This document shows, in pieces, positions 44,313 to 52,231 of a stretch of 64,000 bases of DNA. The position numbers and the translations under genes were made by a program. Under the pieces are notes generated by a model. The model searched no databases, was not told where the DNA came from, and worked only from the letters and a program-made list of their open reading frames with translations. The stretch is from Kutzneria sp. CA-103260 (GTDB lineage Bacteria > Actinomycetota > Actinomycetes > Mycobacteriales > Pseudonocardiaceae). Location of the stretch: assembly GCF_018263855.1 (NCBI RefSeq), contig NZ_CP073318.1, positions 5,270,001 to 5,334,000 on the forward strand, read 5' to 3'. Every line of letters starts with the position of its first letter. The first letter of the stretch is position 1.

Positions 44313-46088
44313 TCACGCCTCCTTCACGGCGGGGTTGGCGGCGCGCTCGGCGGCGCGCAGCTCGACGCCGGCCTGCTGCACGGCCCCGAGGCCGGAGAAG
44401 GACGGCTTCGACAGGAGCTTCGACCGCGAGGCCAGCGCCACCAGCGGATGCGTCACCAGGAACACCACGAGCAGGTCGATCAGGGTGGACATGCCGGTGG
44501 TGAACGCGAAGCCGCGCACGTCGCCGACGGCCAGCGTGTACAGCACCGCGGCGGCGAGGAAGCTGACCGCGTCGGCGGACAGGATCGTGCGCCGCGCGCG
44601 GACCCAGGCCCTGGGCACCGCGGAGCGGAACGACCGTCCCTCGCGCACTTCGTCCTTCATGCGTTCGAAGAACACCACGAAGGAGTCGGCGGTGATACCG
44701 ATGGCGATGATGAAGCCGGCTATGCCAGGCAGGTCGAGGCTGTAGTTGATCCAGCGGCCGAACAGCACCAGCACCGCGTACACGGTCAGGCCGGAGCAGA
44801 TCAGCGAGAGCAGGGTCAGCACGCCCAGCGCCCGGTAGTAGAAGAGGCAGTACACGATCACCAGCAGCAGGCCGATGCCGCCGGCCAGCAGGCCGGCCTG
44901 CATCGAGGACAGGCCCAGCGTGGCCGAGACCGTCTGGTTCTCGGACATGGTGAACGACAGCGGCAGCGAGCCGTAGCTGAGCACGTTGGCCAGGTCCTTG
45001 GCGGACTGCTGGGTGAACGAGCCGCTGATCTCGGTGTTGCCGATGATCTGCTGGTTGATCCGCGGCGCGGACTCCACCTGGCCGTCCAGCGTGAACGCGG
45101 CCTGCTTGCCGACGTTGGCGCCGGTGAAGTCGGCCCAGGTCTTGGCGCCGTCCGGCTTGAAGGTCAGCTGCACGATCCAGCCGGAGCCGCCCTGCTGGTC
45201 GTAGCCGGAGGTGGCGGAGTCGATCTGCCGGCCGTCCAGGAACGACGGGCCCAGCACGTACTTGTACTGCTTGTTGATGTCACAGGTGACCAGCGGCTTG
45301 TCGGCGTCGTCGTAGCCGGCCAGCGGGTCCTTCTTGCTGCAGTCGGTGGCGGCCACCGCGGCCGACATCGCGTTCGGGTCGGTCAGCAGGGCCGGGTTCT
45401 GCCGGATCGCCTTGGCCTGCTGGATCGCCTTGGCCTGCTCGGGGTCGGCGACGCCGCTGACGCTGGCCGGCGGGGTGCTGGTGCTGGTGGCGGCCGAGGA
45501 GGACGGCGGGGTGGTCGTCGTCGCCTGCGCGGCGGCCTGCTTCATCGGCACCGGCGCGCCCTGCGCCTTGGGCGAGGTGGACGTCGCCGGCGCGGAACTG
45601 CTCGGCTTGGTCGAGCTGCTGGGCGTGCCCGACCCGCTGGGCTTGGCCGAGTTGCTCGGCGTGCCCGAGGTGCTCGGCGGCGCGACCGGGATCTGCAGCG
45701 GCTGGTTCGAGGACGGGTCCACCGCCACCGGCCGGAAGCGCAGCACAGCCGCCTGGCCGAGGGCCTTGAGCTGGTCGCCGTCGTTGCCCGGCGCGGTGAT
45801 CACCAGGTTGTTGCCGTCCTGCACGATCTCGGCGCCGGTGACACCGGTGCCGTTGACGCGGTCGGACAGGATCTGCTTGGCCAGGCTGAGGGAGTCCTGT
45901 GATGGTGGCTTGCCGTCCGGGGAGATCGCGGTCAGCGTGACCCGGGTGCCCCCCTGCAGGTCGATACCGAGTTTGGGCGTCGGCTGTCCATTGCCGGTGA
46001 AGAACACCAAGGCATAGAGCACGACCACGATGAGGGCGAAGACACCCAGGTAACGCACTGGGCGGATCTGCCCGGCCGGAGGTGCCAC
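44313..46088 (-). CDS. secD: Protein translocase subunit SecD
   Basis: This 591-residue protein has an N-terminal transmembrane helix (about 12-30), the motif LGIDLQGGTRVTL, an extracytoplasmic domain and five C-terminal helices with PGIAGFIIAIGITADSFVVFFERMKDEVREG. A Ser/Thr/Pro-rich insertion of about 70 residues (about 115-190, SGTPSNSAKPSGSGTPSSST...) sits in the extracytoplasmic part, as in other actinobacterial SecD proteins. GTG 46088 is the start; 184 bp separate it from yajC, with no gene seen in the gap. Confidence 0.95.
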   Translation of the reverse strand: MAPPAGQIRPVRYLGVFALIVVVLYALVFFTGNGQPTPKLGIDLQGGTRVTLTAISPDGKPPSQDSLSLAKQILSDRVNGTGVTGAEIVQDGNNLVITAPGNDGDQLKALGQAAVLRFRPVAVDPSSNQPLQIPVAPPSTSGTPSNSAKPSGSGTPSSSTKPSSSAPATSTSPKAQGAPVPMKQAAAQATTTTPPSSSAATSTSTPPASVSGVADPEQAKAIQQAKAIRQNPALLTDPNAMSAAVAATDCSKKDPLAGYDDADKPLVTCDINKQYKYVLGPSFLDGRQIDSATSGYDQQGGSGWIVQLTFKPDGAKTWADFTGANVGKQAAFTLDGQVESAPRINQQIIGNTEISGSFTQQSAKDLANVLSYGSLPLSFTMSENQTVSATLGLSSMQAGLLAGGIGLLLVIVYCLFYYRALGVLTLLSLICSGLTVYAVLVLFGRWINYSLDLPGIAGFIIAIGITADSFVVFFERMKDEVREGRSFRSAVPRAWVRARRTILSADAVSFLAAAVLYTLAVGDVRGFAFTTGMSTLIDLLVVFLVTHPLVALASRSKLLSKPSFSGLGAVQQAGVELRAAERAANPAVKEA

Positions 46089-46272
46089 GGTCGGTCGGTC
46101 TCCTCGTGCTGATAGTCGTTGTCGGTGGCCCCGAGCCCGGGTCGGACTGCGGGGTAGCCCTCACGTGGCGGTCAGAGTGCGGGCGAGGGTGCAGCGTACT
46201 CCTCACCGTGTGAGGCACGCGTCACTGTGCGAGGTCGCCCCTGCATGGACGACCCCGCATCGGCCGGACGGC

Positions 46273-46650
46273 TCAGCTCTTGGTCTTGCTCTCCAGCGGA
46301 GCAGCGACCTCGGCGTGGCTCTCCGGCTCGCCCGCGACCGGCTCCTCGTCCGCGTCCTCGGTCTCCACGACGTCCGAGTCGGTCGTCGGGTTCACCTTCT
46401 CGCGGACCGCGGCGCGCAGCCACGAGGTCACCACGCCCGGCGCGATCTCGATCTCGATCTCCGTGTCGGAGTCGACGCCGGCCACCGTGCCGAACAGCCC
46501 CGAGGTGGTCATCACCCGGTCGCCGACCTGGAGCGAGGTCTGGAGCTTCTGCTGTTCCGCCACCGCCTTGCGCTGCCGACGGCTGCCGAAGAAGAGCATG
46601 CCGCCGACCAGCACGATGAGCAGGGGGAGCAGCAAGTCCTGGGGGTTCAT
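46273..46650 (-). CDS. yajC: Preprotein translocase accessory protein YajC
   Basis: This 125-residue protein has one N-terminal transmembrane helix (DLLLPLLIVLVGGMLFFGSRRQRKA) and the YajC domain (LQVGDRVMTTSGLFGTVAGVDSDTEIEIEIAPGVVTSWLRAAV), then an acidic tail. It associates with SecDF. Tandem ATGs at 46653 and 46650 follow GGAG; the second has better spacing. It lies at the head of the secDF-apt-relA series and downstream of ruvB. Confidence 0.92.
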   Translation of the reverse strand: MNPQDLLLPLLIVLVGGMLFFGSRRQRKAVAEQQKLQTSLQVGDRVMTTSGLFGTVAGVDSDTEIEIEIAPGVVTSWLRAAVREKVNPTTDSDVVETEDADEEPVAGEPESHAEVAAPLESKTKS

Positions 46651-46728
46651 CATTCTCCGTTCAGTGACGGCCCATACCTTCACAGGGCGTCACATGCTGG
46701 GGTATGCCCATTGAGTCTGCCACACCCC

Positions 46729-47778
46729 TTATCGCCCATACGCCGTGGCAGGGGGCTCGCCCGGCGCCTCGGCCGGCGGTGTCAACCCCATGTGATGCCA
46801 GGCGGCCACCGTGGCCACCCGGCCGCGCGGCGTACGGGCCAGCAGACCGGCGCGGACCAGGAATGGCTCGCAGACCTCCTCCACGGTGGTGGGTTCCTCC
46901 CCCACCGCCACGGCCAGCGTGGCCACCCCGACCGGTCCGCCGTTGAAGCTCCTGACCAGCGCGTTCAGCACCGCCCGGTCCAGCCGGTCCAGGCCCAGGT
47001 CGTCCACGTCGTAGACGGCCAGCGCGGCCCGGGCGACGGCGGTGTCGATCAGGCCGTCGGCCCGCACCTCGGCGTAGTCGCGGACCCGGCGCAGCAGCCG
47101 GTTGGCGATACGGGGTGTGCCCCGGGAGCGGCGGGCGATCTCGGCCGCGCCGTCGGCCGGCAGGTCGATGCCCAGGATCGAGGCCGACCGGCGCAGCACC
47201 TGCTCCAGCTCTTCGGACGTGTAGAACTCCATGTGGCCGGTGAAGCCGAAGCGGTCGCGCAGCGGGCCGGTCAGCGAGCCGGACCGGGTGGTCGCGCCGA
47301 CCAGCGTGAACGGGGCGATCTCCAGCGGGATGCTGGTGGCGCCGGGGCCCTTGCCGACGACCACGTCGACCCGGAAGTCCTCCATCGCCAGGTAGAGCAT
47401 CTCCTCGGCCGGCCGCGCGATGCGGTGGATCTCGTCGATGAACAGGACGTCGCCCTCGACCAGGTTGGACAGCATCGCGGCCAGGTCGCCGGCCCGCTCC
47501 AGGGCCGGGCCCGAGGTGATCCGGATGGCGCTGCCCAGCTCGGCGGCGATGATCATCGACAGGCTGGTCTTGCCCAGCCCGGGCGGGCCCGACAGCAGCA
47601 CGTGGTCCGGCGGCTGGCCGCGCAGCTGCGCGCCCTTGAGCACCAGCTCCAGCTGCTCGCGCACGCGCGGCTGGCCCACGAACTCCGACATCCGGCTGGG
47701 CCGCAGCGTCGACTCGACGTCCCGCTCGGTCGGCTCGGCCAGCGCGGACAGCGGCCCGTGCTCCTCGAAGTCGCTCAC
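46729..47778 (-). CDS. ruvB: Holliday junction branch-migration ATPase RuvB
   Basis: This 349-residue AAA+ ATPase drives branch migration. It has Walker A GPPGLGKT (64-71), Walker B FIDEIH (113-118), sensor 1 VGATTRSG, the Arg-finger region GPLRDRFGF and a C-terminal winged helix (EEVCEPFLVRAGLLARTPRGR). It is the last gene of ruvC-ruvA-ruvB, 73 bp after ruvA. The gap holds a short palindrome GTCCGCGTTCGCGGAC. Control by the SOS box upstream of ruvC is likely. Confidence 0.96.
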   Translation of the reverse strand: MSDFEEHGPLSALAEPTERDVESTLRPSRMSEFVGQPRVREQLELVLKGAQLRGQPPDHVLLSGPPGLGKTSLSMIIAAELGSAIRITSGPALERAGDLAAMLSNLVEGDVLFIDEIHRIARPAEEMLYLAMEDFRVDVVVGKGPGATSIPLEIAPFTLVGATTRSGSLTGPLRDRFGFTGHMEFYTSEELEQVLRRSASILGIDLPADGAAEIARRSRGTPRIANRLLRRVRDYAEVRADGLIDTAVARAALAVYDVDDLGLDRLDRAVLNALVRSFNGGPVGVATLAVAVGEEPTTVEEVCEPFLVRAGLLARTPRGRVATVAAWHHMGLTPPAEAPGEPPATAYGR

Positions 47779-47851
47779 TGCGGCACCTCGCTAGCGCTCG
47801 GTGTCCGCGTTCGCGGACGCTCTGCGTTGAATGGTTCGCTCGCAAGCTCGC

Positions 47852-48451
47852 TCATCGCTTACGTCCCAGCGCGGTCAACGCCTGGCGCAGCACCGCCGAG
47901 GTGTCGCGGGCTCCGTCCTTGGCCAGCACCGCGTCCACCGCCTGCTCGGCCGCCTTGGCCGCGAACCCGAGGCCCAGCAACGCCTCCGTGACCTGGGCGC
48001 GCACCAGCTCGGCGTCGGCGCTGACCTCCGGGCCGGGAGTGCCGCTGGTCAGCGCGCCGACCTTGTCCCGCAGCTCGATGATCAGCCGCTCCGCGCCCTT
48101 GCGGCCGATGCCCGGCACCTGCGTGAGCATCGAGGTGTTGCCCTCGGCCAGCGCCGCCCGCAGCTTGTCCGGCTCCAGCACCGCCAGCGTGGCCAGCGCG
48201 ATCTTCGGGCCGATGCCCGACACGGTCAGCAGCAGGCCGAACAGCTGGCGGGCGTCGGGATCGGTGAAGCCGTACAGGGTCAGCGAGTCCTCGCGCACGA
48301 TCAGCGCGGTGTGCAGCATGGCCTCGTCGCCGCGGCGCAGGCTCGACAGCGTCGTCGGCGTGGCCAGCACGGCGTAGCCGAGGCCGCCGACCTCGATCAC
48401 GGCATGGTCCAGGGCGATGGACAGCACCGGTCCGCGTACCGACGAGATCAC
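47852..48451 (-). CDS. ruvA: Holliday junction DNA-binding protein RuvA
   Basis: This 199-residue protein forms the tetramer that holds the junction for RuvB. It has the N-terminal OB fold (ISSVRGPVLSIALDHAVIEVGGLGYAVLAT), helix-hairpin-helix motifs (LLTVSGIGPKIALATLA; LTQVPGIGRKGAERLIIELRDK) and the C-terminal RuvB-contact domain (AQVTEALLGLGFAAKAAEQAVDAVL). GTG 48451 overlaps the ruvC stop in a GTGA. Confidence 0.95.
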   Translation of the reverse strand: MISSVRGPVLSIALDHAVIEVGGLGYAVLATPTTLSSLRRGDEAMLHTALIVREDSLTLYGFTDPDARQLFGLLLTVSGIGPKIALATLAVLEPDKLRAALAEGNTSMLTQVPGIGRKGAERLIIELRDKVGALTSGTPGPEVSADAELVRAQVTEALLGLGFAAKAAEQAVDAVLAKDGARDTSAVLRQALTALGRKR

Positions 48452-49020
48452 CGTGCTGCTCCCCTGTTCGCGGCCTCGGCCAGCCGGGCCTTGTGTCGTC
48501 GTTGCAGTTCGGCCGCGCGGGCCTCGGCCTGGGCCAGCCGGGCGGCCAGCGGGGCCCGCCACAGGTGGCAGATGCCCAGGGCCAGCGCGTCGGCGGCGTC
48601 CGCCGGCTTCGGCGCCGCGGTCAGCCCCAGCAGCCGGGTCACCATGGTCGTGACCTGTGCCTTGTCCGCCGTGCCGGAGCCGGTGACCGCCGCCTTCACC
48701 TCGCTCGGCGTGTGGAAGGCCACCGGCAGGCCGCGCTTGGCCGCCAGCAGCGCCACCACACCGCCGGCCTGGGCCGTGCCCATCGCCGTACGCACGTTGT
48801 GCTGGGCGAAGACCCGCTCGATCGCCACCACCTCGGGGCGGTGCCGGTCCAGCCAGTCCTCCACCACCTCCGACAGCGCCAGCAGCCGGTGGGCCAGGTC
48901 GTCGTCGGCCGGGGTACGGGCCACTCCCACGTCCACGCAGCGGACCGTGCGCCCGGGGCCGCCGTCGACCACGCCGAGGCCGCACCGGGTCAGCCCAGGG
49001 TCGACGCCAAGCACCCGCAC
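48448..49020 (-). CDS. ruvC: Holliday junction resolvase RuvC
   Basis: This 190-residue endonuclease cuts Holliday junctions. The acidic active site is visible in RVLGVDPGLTRCG, VVAIERVFAQHNVRTAMGTAQAGG, HTPSEVKAAVTGSGTADKAQV and KPADAADALALGICHL. The C-terminus has a basic tail. It is the first gene of ruvCAB, and a LexA box lies 24 bp upstream. Confidence 0.95.
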   Translation of the reverse strand: MRVLGVDPGLTRCGLGVVDGGPGRTVRCVDVGVARTPADDDLAHRLLALSEVVEDWLDRHRPEVVAIERVFAQHNVRTAMGTAQAGGVVALLAAKRGLPVAFHTPSEVKAAVTGSGTADKAQVTTMVTRLLGLTAAPKPADAADALALGICHLWRAPLAARLAQAEARAAELQRRHKARLAEAANRGAAR

Positions 49021-49043
49021 TTCGTCCCGCCTCCGGAGTATCG

Positions 49044-49059
49044 CCGAACACCCGTTCGA
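49044..49059. promoter_or_regulatory. LexA (SOS) box upstream of ruvCAB
   Basis: CGAACACCCGTTCGA matches the actinobacterial SOS consensus GAACNNNNGTTC (GAAC 49046-49049, GTTC 49054-49057). It is close to the ruvC start, as expected for SOS control of the resolvasome. Confidence 0.8.
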
Positions 49060-49118
49060 GCAACGACCCTACCGGCCGCGCTGATCGCCTCCGCCACCAA
49101 CACGCCGTTCCGCATTGT

Positions 49119-49171
49119 GCTGGGAAGGGGGCTTTCCTGGCGTTGAACGCTAGGAAAGCCCCCTTCCGAGC
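49119..49171. repeat. 53-bp palindrome, copy B
   Basis: Arms GGGAAGGGGGCTTTCCTGGC and its near-complement surround GTTGAAC. It sits 2 bp past the stop of the minus-strand methyltransferase gene at 49174 and about 100 bp upstream of ruvC, so it probably ends transcription from the methyltransferase. Confidence 0.85.
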
Positions 49172-49173
49172 GG

Positions 49174-49959
49174 TCAGCGGACCGCGGTGAGGGAGTAGGT
49201 CAGCGGGATGCGGGGTCGGTGGGCCGGGAGGCGCCACCAGCCTGACGTCTCGTCACGGACCATGCCCGGCCACTGGTCCCAGGCCAGCACCGGGTGCTCG
49301 TGCAGCTCCGTGACCCGCAGCCCGGCCCGGCTCAGCGCCGTGACGACCGTGCCCAGGGCGTGGTTCCACTGGAAGTTCACGGTGTCGCCGGCCAGCTCGG
49401 GGCCGTCGGTGTAGGTGCGCGCGGAGTCGCTGCTCACCGCCTCGTCCAGGTAGTTGCCGACGATGTTGAAGTCGCCGTCCAGCATCCAGGCCAGCGGGTG
49501 GAACTCCACCAGGTACAGCCGCCCGCCCGGGGCCAGCAGGTCGCGCACGATCCCGGCCCAGCGGTCCAGGTCCGGCAGCCACATCAGCGAGCCCTTGCCG
49601 GTGTAGACCATGTCGAAGCCGCCGCCGAGCTCGGCCACGGCGTCGTGCACGTCGGCCCGCACGTAGGTGATGTCCAGGTCGCCGGCCAGTTCCCGGGCCG
49701 CCTCGACCGAGGCCGCACTGAAGTCCAGGCCGGTCATCCGCGCGCCGGCCCGGGCCAGCAGGCGGGTGTCGGTGCCGAGGTGACACTGGAGATGGGCGAT
49801 CCGCAGCCCGGCGACATCGCCCAGCTCGGCCCACTCGAACGGGGCCATCCGGTCGACCTCGGTGTTGTGCACGTCGTAGAACTGGCTGGCCAGGTGCACC
49901 GGCGTGCGCTGCTCCCAGTTGCGGCGGTTGGCCTCGACCTTGGTCTGCACGTCGTCCAT
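49174..49959 (-). CDS. Class I SAM-dependent methyltransferase
   Basis: This 261-residue protein has motif I as AHLQCHLGTDTRLLARAGARMTGLDFSAASVEAARELA, followed by DITYVRADVHDA, FDMVYTGKGSLMWLPDLDRWAG and LAPGGRLYLVEFHP. The substrate is unknown; the fold is that of the Methyltransf_11/25 group. It lies between the DUF4262 gene and ruvC, a place not usually occupied in the yebC-ruvC block, and may have been inserted. Confidence 0.88.
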   Translation of the reverse strand: MDDVQTKVEANRRNWEQRTPVHLASQFYDVHNTEVDRMAPFEWAELGDVAGLRIAHLQCHLGTDTRLLARAGARMTGLDFSAASVEAARELAGDLDITYVRADVHDAVAELGGGFDMVYTGKGSLMWLPDLDRWAGIVRDLLAPGGRLYLVEFHPLAWMLDGDFNIVGNYLDEAVSSDSARTYTDGPELAGDTVNFQWNHALGTVVTALSRAGLRVTELHEHPVLAWDQWPGMVRDETSGWWRLPAHRPRIPLTYSLTAVR

Positions 49960-49989
49960 CAGGCCAGTATCCCCAGCAGGGCCAGGGAA

Positions 49990-50496
49990 TTAGGCCCCGT
50001 CGATGCCCGGACGCCAGGACTCCGGTCGGCCGCTCGCGGTCAGCACCGGCTGCCACTGCGCGAACCCGGGCGGGGCCTTGGGATGCCACGGCCAGTAGCC
50101 GCCCTCGGACGGCACGATCAGCTGCACCGCCGGGAAATCACCGGTGGGGTGCAACAGGAAGGCACTGCCGAAGAACTCCGGGTACCAGCCCCGGGCCACC
50201 CGCTCCACGGTGATCGGCACACCATTGAAGAACTGCCCGTACAGCTGCCCCGGCTGGAACCGCACGCCCTGCCGGGCCTCGTTCACGTAGGCGGTGACCA
50301 GCACGCGCCCCAGCTCCAGCGGCAGCCCGATGACCACCGCCTCGGCCACCCCGAACCGCCGCCACGCGCCGACCGTGAAGCAGTACGGCGCGCCGTGCTC
50401 GTCGCCGGCCACCTCCACCACCGCGTTGCCGTGGTCCTCCGCCTGCTTCAGCAGCCACTGGCGCAGGTCACGGTCTTCTTGCGAGAGGTTGTTCAT
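49990..50496 (-). CDS. DUF4262 family protein
   Basis: This 168-residue protein matches DUF4262: MNNLSQEDRDLRQWLLKQAEDHGNAVVEVAGDEHGAPYCFTVGAWRRFGVAEAVVIGLPLELGRVLVTAY, then FFNGVPITVERVARGWYPEFFGSAFL and VQLIVPSEGGYWPWHPKAPPGFAQWQPVL. The family, common in actinobacteria, has no known activity. ATG 50496 is chosen; GTG 50514 in frame is an alternative. Confidence 0.85.
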   Translation of the reverse strand: MNNLSQEDRDLRQWLLKQAEDHGNAVVEVAGDEHGAPYCFTVGAWRRFGVAEAVVIGLPLELGRVLVTAYVNEARQGVRFQPGQLYGQFFNGVPITVERVARGWYPEFFGSAFLLHPTGDFPAVQLIVPSEGGYWPWHPKAPPGFAQWQPVLTASGRPESWRPGIDGA

Positions 50497-50586
50497 CGCG
50501 GAGTTCGGTGGCACAGCGTCATTCTGCACAGAAACCGGGTGAACTAAAAGTGATGCCCGGCAACATCCGTTGCCGGGCAGTGCTTT

Positions 50587-50757
50587 TGCCGCGCGTTCCG
50601 CGCGGGGCTCGGCCCCTTCGGGGCCGATGCCTTGCCCTAGCCGGATTTCGACCGCCGCGTCGGCTCGGCGGTGCGGCACGTCGGGTGGCGGCGCTCGAAA
50701 TCCGGCATCCGGGCACAGCATCGGCGGGGCCTCGCGACCCCGCCGATGCCTGCGACC
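50587..50757. repeat. Composite GC-rich palindromic repeat array, copy 3
   Basis: The array starts with the 30-bp block shared with 27561-27590 and ends with a 22-bp block shared with 17009-17030 in reverse. Within it are a long inverted repeat CCGGATTTCGA (50641-50651)/TCGAAATCCGG (50695-50705) and a terminal hairpin GCATCGGCGGGG (50718-50729)/CCCCGCCGATGC (50738-50749). It lies 14 bp past the yebC stop and so may terminate yebC. Confidence 0.75.
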
Positions 50758-50770
50758 AAGAACACCAAGC

Positions 50771-51523
50771 TCAGGCGTCGACCTCGGCCATGACCTCGTC
50801 GGACACGTCGAAGTTGGCGAAGACGTTCTGCACGTCGTCGCAGTCCTCCAGCGCGTCGATCAGTTTGAACATCTTGCGGGCGCCCTCGGCCTCCAGCTGG
50901 ACCGTCATGGACGGCAGGAAGTTGGCGTCGGCCGACTCGTAGTCGAAGCCGGCCTCCTGCAGCGCCTTGCGGACCGGGATCAGGTCGCCGGCCTCGGACA
51001 CGATCTCGAAGCTCTCGCCGAGGTCGTTGACCTCCTCCGCGCCCGCGTCCAGCACGGCCATCAGGACGTCGTCCTCGGACACGTCGTTCTTCGGCATGAG
51101 CACGACGCCCTTGCGGGAGAACAGGTAGGCCACCGAGCCCGGGTCGGCCATGCTGCCGCCGTTGCGGGTCATCGCGGTGCGCACCTCGGACGCCGCCCGG
51201 TTGCGGTTGTCGGTCAGGCACTCGATCAGCACGGCCACGCCGTTCGGGCCGTAGCCCTCGTACATGATCGTCTGCCAGTCGGCCGCGCCGGCCTCCTCGC
51301 CGCCGCCGCGCTTGCGGGCCCGCTCGATGTTGTCCAGCGGCACCGAGTTCTTGCGGGCCTTCTGGATCGCGTCGTACAGCGTGGGGTTGCCGTCGGGGTC
51401 ACTGCCCCCGGTGCGGGCCGCGACCTCGATGTTCTTGATCAGCCGCGCGAACAGCTTGCCGCGCTTGGCGTCGATCGCGGCCTTCTTGTGCTTGGTAGTC
51501 GCCCACTTGGAGTGGCCGCTCAT
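50771..51523 (-). CDS. yebC: YebC/PmpR family regulator or translation factor
   Basis: This 250-residue protein has the full YebC layout: MSGHSKWATTKHKKAAIDAKRGKLFARLIKNIEVAAR, NPTLYDAIQKARKNSVPLDNIERARKRG, TIMYEGYGPNGVAVLIECLTDNRNRAASEVR and GSVAYLFSRKGVV. YebC proteins are described as DNA-binding regulators and, more recently, as factors that help ribosomes at polyproline. It follows pdxT and precedes the ruvCAB region, as in other actinobacteria. Confidence 0.95.
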   Translation of the reverse strand: MSGHSKWATTKHKKAAIDAKRGKLFARLIKNIEVAARTGGSDPDGNPTLYDAIQKARKNSVPLDNIERARKRGGGEEAGAADWQTIMYEGYGPNGVAVLIECLTDNRNRAASEVRTAMTRNGGSMADPGSVAYLFSRKGVVLMPKNDVSEDDVLMAVLDAGAEEVNDLGESFEIVSEAGDLIPVRKALQEAGFDYESADANFLPSMTVQLEAEGARKMFKLIDALEDCDDVQNVFANFDVSDEVMAEVDA

Positions 51524-51570
51524 GAAACTTCCTCCGTCAGACTCGACGACTCGACGACCGTCTCCACGCC

Positions 51571-52188
51571 TCAGGCCGCGCGGACGATCTCCACGAACAG
51601 GCGGTGCACGCGCTCGTCGCCGGTGAGCTCGGGATGGAACGCGGTCGCGAGCACGGACCCCTGCCGAACTGCGACGATCCTACCGGCGGCGGCACCGCTG
51701 GACGGTATGTCGGGCACCCGGGCGAGGACCTCGACGCCCTCGCCGACCGACTCCACCCAGGGGGCGCGGATGAACACCGCGTGCACCGGGCCGCCGTCGA
51801 CCCCGGTGACCGGCAGCTCGCACTCGAACGAGTCGACCTGCCGGCCGAAGGCGTTGCGCCGGACCACCATGTCCACGGCGGCCAGCTGCTGCTGGTCGGG
51901 GCGGCCGTCCACGACCGTCCCGGCCAGCAGGATCATGCCGGCGCACGAGCCGTACGCCGGCAGGCCGTCGGCCAGCCGCTTGCGCAGCGGTTCGAGCAGC
52001 TCGAAGGTCTCCAGCAGCCTGCTCATCGTCGTCGACTCGCCGCCCGGCAGCACGATGCCGTCGACCTCGGCGAGCTCCTCCGGCCGGCGCACCGGCCGCG
52101 CGATCACGTCGCACTCGGCCAGCGAGACGAGGTGCTCGCGCACATCGCCCTGCAGGGCGAGCACACCGATGACGGGCTGGGCGGGCAC
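51571..52188 (-). CDS. pdxT: Pyridoxal 5'-phosphate synthase glutaminase subunit PdxT
   Basis: This 205-residue class I glutaminase supplies ammonia to PdxS for vitamin B6 synthesis. It has VLALQGDVREHL, the oxyanion region VLPGGESTTM, nucleophile C82 in YGSCAGMILLA and the His-Glu pair H185/E187 in TAFHPELTGD. Its usual partner pdxS is not next to it but about 9 kb upstream on the same strand. yebC follows it after 47 bp. Confidence 0.95.
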   Translation of the reverse strand: MPAQPVIGVLALQGDVREHLVSLAECDVIARPVRRPEELAEVDGIVLPGGESTTMSRLLETFELLEPLRKRLADGLPAYGSCAGMILLAGTVVDGRPDQQQLAAVDMVVRRNAFGRQVDSFECELPVTGVDGGPVHAVFIRAPWVESVGEGVEVLARVPDIPSSGAAAGRIVAVRQGSVLATAFHPELTGDERVHRLFVEIVRAA

Positions 52189-52231
52189 GGGTGAGCGACC
52201 TCCTGAACGGGCAGTACCTGGACGTCCTAGT

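Noticed and set aside
45550..45750. Low-complexity Ser/Thr/Pro region in secD as a possible assembly fault or insertion
   Set aside because: The frame is intact and such linkers are usual in actinobacterial SecD.
46089..46272. 184-bp secD-yajC gap as a possible small RNA or riboswitch
   Set aside because: No conserved pairing pattern or known class recognised.
47779..47851. ruvA-ruvB gap palindrome GTCCGCGTTCGCGGAC as an operator
   Set aside because: Short and inside an operon; more likely chance or a minor RNA structure.
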